A stretch of DNA of 64,000 nt, from positions 124,001 to 188,000 of the forward strand of contig CBDCYT010000016.1 in assembly GCA_965224325.1 (NCBI GenBank). The letters are read 5' to 3'. This document shows, one piece after another, positions 61,832 to 64,000 of the stretch. This stretch comes from CBDCMJ01 sp965224325. GTDB taxonomy: Bacteria; Chloroflexota; Dehalococcoidia; Lucifugimonadales; UBA3495. The position numbers and the translations under genes are program-made. Each line of letters begins with the position of its first letter. Position 1 is the stretch's first letter. Under the pieces are notes generated by a model. The model had not been told where the DNA came from and made no database searches. It was given only the letters and a program-made list of their open reading frames with translations.

Positions 61832-63124
61832 CTATAGCGCCCCTTCCAACTGGTTGAGCACCAAGCCGGTGGGCAGTTTAGGGTAGAAGAAAGTGGACTT
61901 GCGGGGCAAGCGCCTGCCTTGACTCACAATTGCCTCGAACTGGTCCATAGGGAAAGGTTTGAGCAAGAACGCCCGCTGCTGGGCTCCCGACGCCACTAAG
62001 TCCACGGCGTCCTGGTGTCCATGGATGTAGCCTAGGTGGTCCAGGGTGGCCTCTCCCAAGACCGGCTTCAGCACTTGTTCCTCCAATATCCAGGCTTCTG
62101 AAACGGCCAGAGGTCCCCAAGCCTGCCAGTCTGAGCCCTCTCGCGGGGTGAGTAAGTGCGAGCCGTCCTCTCCCGGAGCCACCATTGCCAAAGCGTGGCC
62201 GTTCAGGCCCTCGTCAGCCACCTGCTCCACCAGCCCGTCAGCGCTTTGGCTGCCGTTTGAATCCATTGCCTTGGGTTCGAATATCTCGAACAGCCGTTTC
62301 TCGACCTCAGCCAGTTGTTCTCGTGACAACCCTCCCAGCAGGCGGTGATAAGGCAGCACCAGCAACCCTGGGTCATCGAAGCAGATGAGCGTCATCATCA
62401 CGTAATTGTGGGCTTGGCCGGCGCCTGGTTCCCGGCTGGCTCTCCTCTGCCGGTACTGAAGGGCGGCCTCGTACCGGTGATGACCGTCGGCCAGAAATAT
62501 TGGCGTGTTTAAAAAGAAGTCGTTAAGGGACTCGATCAGATCAGCGTCGGCTACACGCCAGAGCGTATATTGGCTCCCCTGACCGTCCCGGGCGTCTACG
62601 TCAGGGGCGCTGCCGGTTACTTGCTGAAGGGTGTGACTGAGGCTTCCTTCCGCGTCACGATAAAGGGCCATGATGGGACTGAAATTGGCGTTGCAGGACT
62701 CCATTAGAGAGACCCTGTCCCTGATTGCGGGCGCCTCGGTGTATTCATGGGGCAGCACTTGGCGACTCTCGTACTGTTCCAAGCCAACGCAGGCGGTCAG
62801 CCCCAGCCTGGACCACTCCGATCCCTTGTGATTGAAGATTTGCCGGGACAGGTAATAGCTGGGCTCAGGGTCCCGCTTCAGCACGCCCTTCCGGGTCCAT
62901 TCCTCGAACAGGGAAGCGGTCCCGGAGTACCGTTGTTGCTCCGGTGCGTCCCAGTCCAGCCCTTCTCCCGCTTCCAAATGCACCACGTTATAGGGATTAA
63001 GCCGGCGGAGGGACGATTGTATCTCTGGAGTAATCAGATCATAAGGCGGGCAAAGGACGGAATCTAAGTCTCCTGCCACGCCCGGATCGTAGCGCCACCC
63101 GCGAAACGGTTTTAGGTCGACCAT
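61832..63124 (-). CDS. DUF1015 family protein
   Basis: 430 residues, widespread bacterial family often near serine-biosynthesis genes, function unsettled. Seen: FRGWRYDP near the N-terminus, SVLCPPYDLITPE, NPYNVVHLEAGEG, SYYLSRQIF, the strongly conserved FLADGHHRYEAALQY near residue 210, YVMMTLICFDDPGLLVLP, and a C-terminal FLLKPFPMDQFEAIVSQGR with KSTFFYPKLPTGLV. No start ambiguity. Confidence 0.88.
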   Translation of the reverse strand: MVDLKPFRGWRYDPGVAGDLDSVLCPPYDLITPEIQSSLRRLNPYNVVHLEAGEGLDWDAPEQQRYSGTASLFEEWTRKGVLKRDPEPSYYLSRQIFNHKGSEWSRLGLTACVGLEQYESRQVLPHEYTEAPAIRDRVSLMESCNANFSPIMALYRDAEGSLSHTLQQVTGSAPDVDARDGQGSQYTLWRVADADLIESLNDFFLNTPIFLADGHHRYEAALQYRQRRASREPGAGQAHNYVMMTLICFDDPGLLVLPYHRLLGGLSREQLAEVEKRLFEIFEPKAMDSNGSQSADGLVEQVADEGLNGHALAMVAPGEDGSHLLTPREGSDWQAWGPLAVSEAWILEEQVLKPVLGEATLDHLGYIHGHQDAVDLVASGAQQRAFLLKPFPMDQFEAIVSQGRRLPRKSTFFYPKLPTGLVLNQLEGAL

Positions 63125-63244
63125 GCTATCTCACACTCCCATTGGGCCGATTATAGATTAACATCTTTGACGCCGTCCAACTCCGCAGCGGTCCATACCC
63201 GGAGTCTGCCTCGCCCAACCCACTGGTATGTTAACAAAAGGTGT

Positions 63245-63428
63245 GAGCCTGTCTCATAAAGCTGAGTCCTCCAGCATCCTACCTTTCTGGATTCCCGCTT
63301 TCGCGGGAATGACGGGTTATTGAGCTGCATTCAATACTGGTTTAGGCGGTCAATATGGCTTAGGCGGTTAATAATAGTAACCCATCAGGTTGCTTGCCCC
63401 CAAAATCGTGAGTAGACGTCCCATGCTC
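63245..63428. repeat. MITE-like repeat, family B copy 3 (inverted)
   Basis: Opposite orientation to copies 1 and 2: starts GAGCCTGTCTCATAAAGCTG and ends with a degraded repeat (CCCATGCTC). CCCGCTTTCGCGGG hairpin and AACCCATCAGG block are conserved. No clear target duplication. Confidence 0.78.
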
Positions 63429-63566
63429 CAAATAATGGTAAAAACAGGCTTAACCCGCGGGCGGGAAACTGACGATAAGATAATATGGAGTGGAGCGCAC
63501 CAATCAGAGCTTCGTTGACGGGGAGCGCTGCGGCCCGGGGCGAGCGAGTTTCATCTCTAGAAGCGC

Positions 63567-63700
63567 GGGTTTCCGGCAACACATGTGCCACCGGAGACGT
63601 TCTGATGCGCCTCGGGTCTCCGGCAACATATGTGCGCCATTAAAGCGGTGATGCGGCTGAAGTGGTGATGCGGCGCCAGTTTCGGCAAACATGCTAGGGT
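63567..63700. repeat. Degenerate direct repeats with CACATGTG-type palindromes
   Basis: GGGTTTCCGGCAACACATGTG (63566 region) and GGGTCTCCGGCAACATATGTG about 46 bases later, with a weaker third copy (TTTCGGCAAACATG) about 65 bases on; GTGATGCGGC is also duplicated between them. They lie 170-300 bases upstream of the glutaredoxin-like frame. No gene is supported in 63429-63864. Confidence 0.5.
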
Positions 63701-63864
63701 CCGGGGACGGTAGCCGCCGGCAATATAAACCCAGACGGGCATTCTTTGCCGAGCCGGTTCTGGACAAGCATTCTCCAAGGACGTTACTATTCCGGTGTTG
63801 GCAAAGGACTAATTGCCTTCGGACCGGCCATTGTCGGGCTGGCAGGCAATATAGGGAGGAAGAG

Positions 63865-63969
63865 TTGAAGGTAGACGTTTATACACACCCTGGTTGATTC
63901 AGTTGCCGGACGTTGGAAGAATTTCTATCGTCCAACGGTGTTCAGTATGCAAACTCGTTTCGTAGCTGA
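63865..63969 (+). CDS. Glutaredoxin-like reading frame with in-frame UGA at the redox position
   Basis: TTG at 63865 with GGGAGG upstream. The product reads KVDVYTHPG, then UGA (63895-63897), then FSCRTLEEFLSSNGVQYANS, i.e. the glutaredoxin beta-strand, a [UGA]-x-x-C redox motif and the following helix. The stem CGTTGGA/TCCAACG (63911-63937) with a 13-base loop starting AG lies 13 bases after the UGA, within the range for bacterial SECIS elements. A second in-frame TGA (63967) ends the frame after 34 codons; a normal glutaredoxin has about 80. Alternatives: very short selenoprotein, sequencing error, or decaying gene. Confidence 0.5.
63911..63937 (+). promoter_or_regulatory. Possible bacterial SECIS element
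   Basis: A 7-bp perfect stem (CGTTGGA / TCCAACG), loop AGAATTTCTATCG. The loop starts 21 bases after the UGA and has G among its first two bases, as in published bacterial SECIS patterns. Confidence 0.45.
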
Positions 63970-64000
63970 AACGGCGCATTTATAGGGGTAAATTTGCCTC

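Noticed and set aside
1..64000. CRISPR array
   Set aside because: Repeats present are dispersed MITE-like elements or short tandem units; no regular repeat-spacer array and no cas genes seen.

Overview
The window is a roughly 57-60 % GC bacterial chromosome segment. Gene content and the style of the proteins (monomeric NADP isocitrate dehydrogenase, a menaquinone-type UbiE methyltransferase, a large NorD-like VWA protein next to a MoxR ATPase, EndoQ, SelA, a Tat locus, many P/T-rich lipoproteins) suggest a free-living member of the Chloroflexota, probably close to Dehalococcoidia/SAR202. That assignment is inference from protein resemblance; no rRNA or other direct taxonomic marker is present.

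Layout. 1-9.0 kb (minus strand): mdh (cut by the window edge), icd, a YyaL-type thioredoxin-domain protein, a SnoaL-like protein, thrS and plsY. 9.6-10.7 kb (+): prfB with a programmed frameshift, ending in a terminator shared with the converging riboflavin operon ribD-ribE-ribBA (13.7-10.8 kb, minus). 13.9-22.8 kb: a SIMPL-domain lipoprotein, a UbiE-type methyltransferase plus a membrane protein, selA, an alpha/beta-hydrolase-like protein, groEL and EndoQ. 23-28.3 kb: two exported proteins (minus), then rimI, coaE and a MoxR-type ATPase (+). 28.3-32.3 kb: a Nudix hydrolase and a 1,100-residue NorD-like VWA protein, closed by a strong terminator. 32.4-41.8 kb: cinA, the polyamine pair speD-speB, an S2P protease, a cysteine desulfurase, a dolichol-kinase-like protein and two tandem M20 amidohydrolases. 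42.6-49 kb: tatA (with a 287-bp tandem duplication of its 3' end), a minus operon of an RlmD-Maf fusion gene, tatB and tatC, then trxA and a membrane-anchored sulfite-oxidase-fold molybdoenzyme.

49-61 kb is an accessory region. It starts with an IS1380-family element. A selenocysteine tRNA gene (51,420-51,516) follows and is the apparent insertion point of a small phage-like element: a P4-type integrase preceded by three TGTACA palindromes at 14-bp spacing, an unknown gene, an AlpA-like regulator, about 380 bp of non-coding DNA with very high hairpin density, a compact Topo VI-A/Spo11-like protein, a 57-residue coiled-coil protein and an HK97-type major capsid protein. No terminase, portal or tail gene is visible, so it looks like a phage satellite or a stripped prophage. 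Beyond it are two unknown minus-strand genes, a decayed IS3 element and an intact IS1182-family element with a CTAG target duplication. Core genes resume at 61.3 kb (a coiled-coil protein and a DUF1015 protein).

Three families of short non-autonomous repeats with terminal inverted repeats (called A, B and C here) are scattered through intergenic DNA; several copies are flanked by direct repeats that look like target-site duplications.

Selenium links several parts. selA and the selenocysteine tRNA are both present, and at the right edge (63,865 onward) a glutaredoxin-like reading frame has UGA where the first redox cysteine should be, followed at a suitable distance by a stem-loop compatible with a bacterial SECIS. 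That frame meets a second UGA after 34 codons, so it may be a very short selenoprotein, a sequencing error or a decaying gene.
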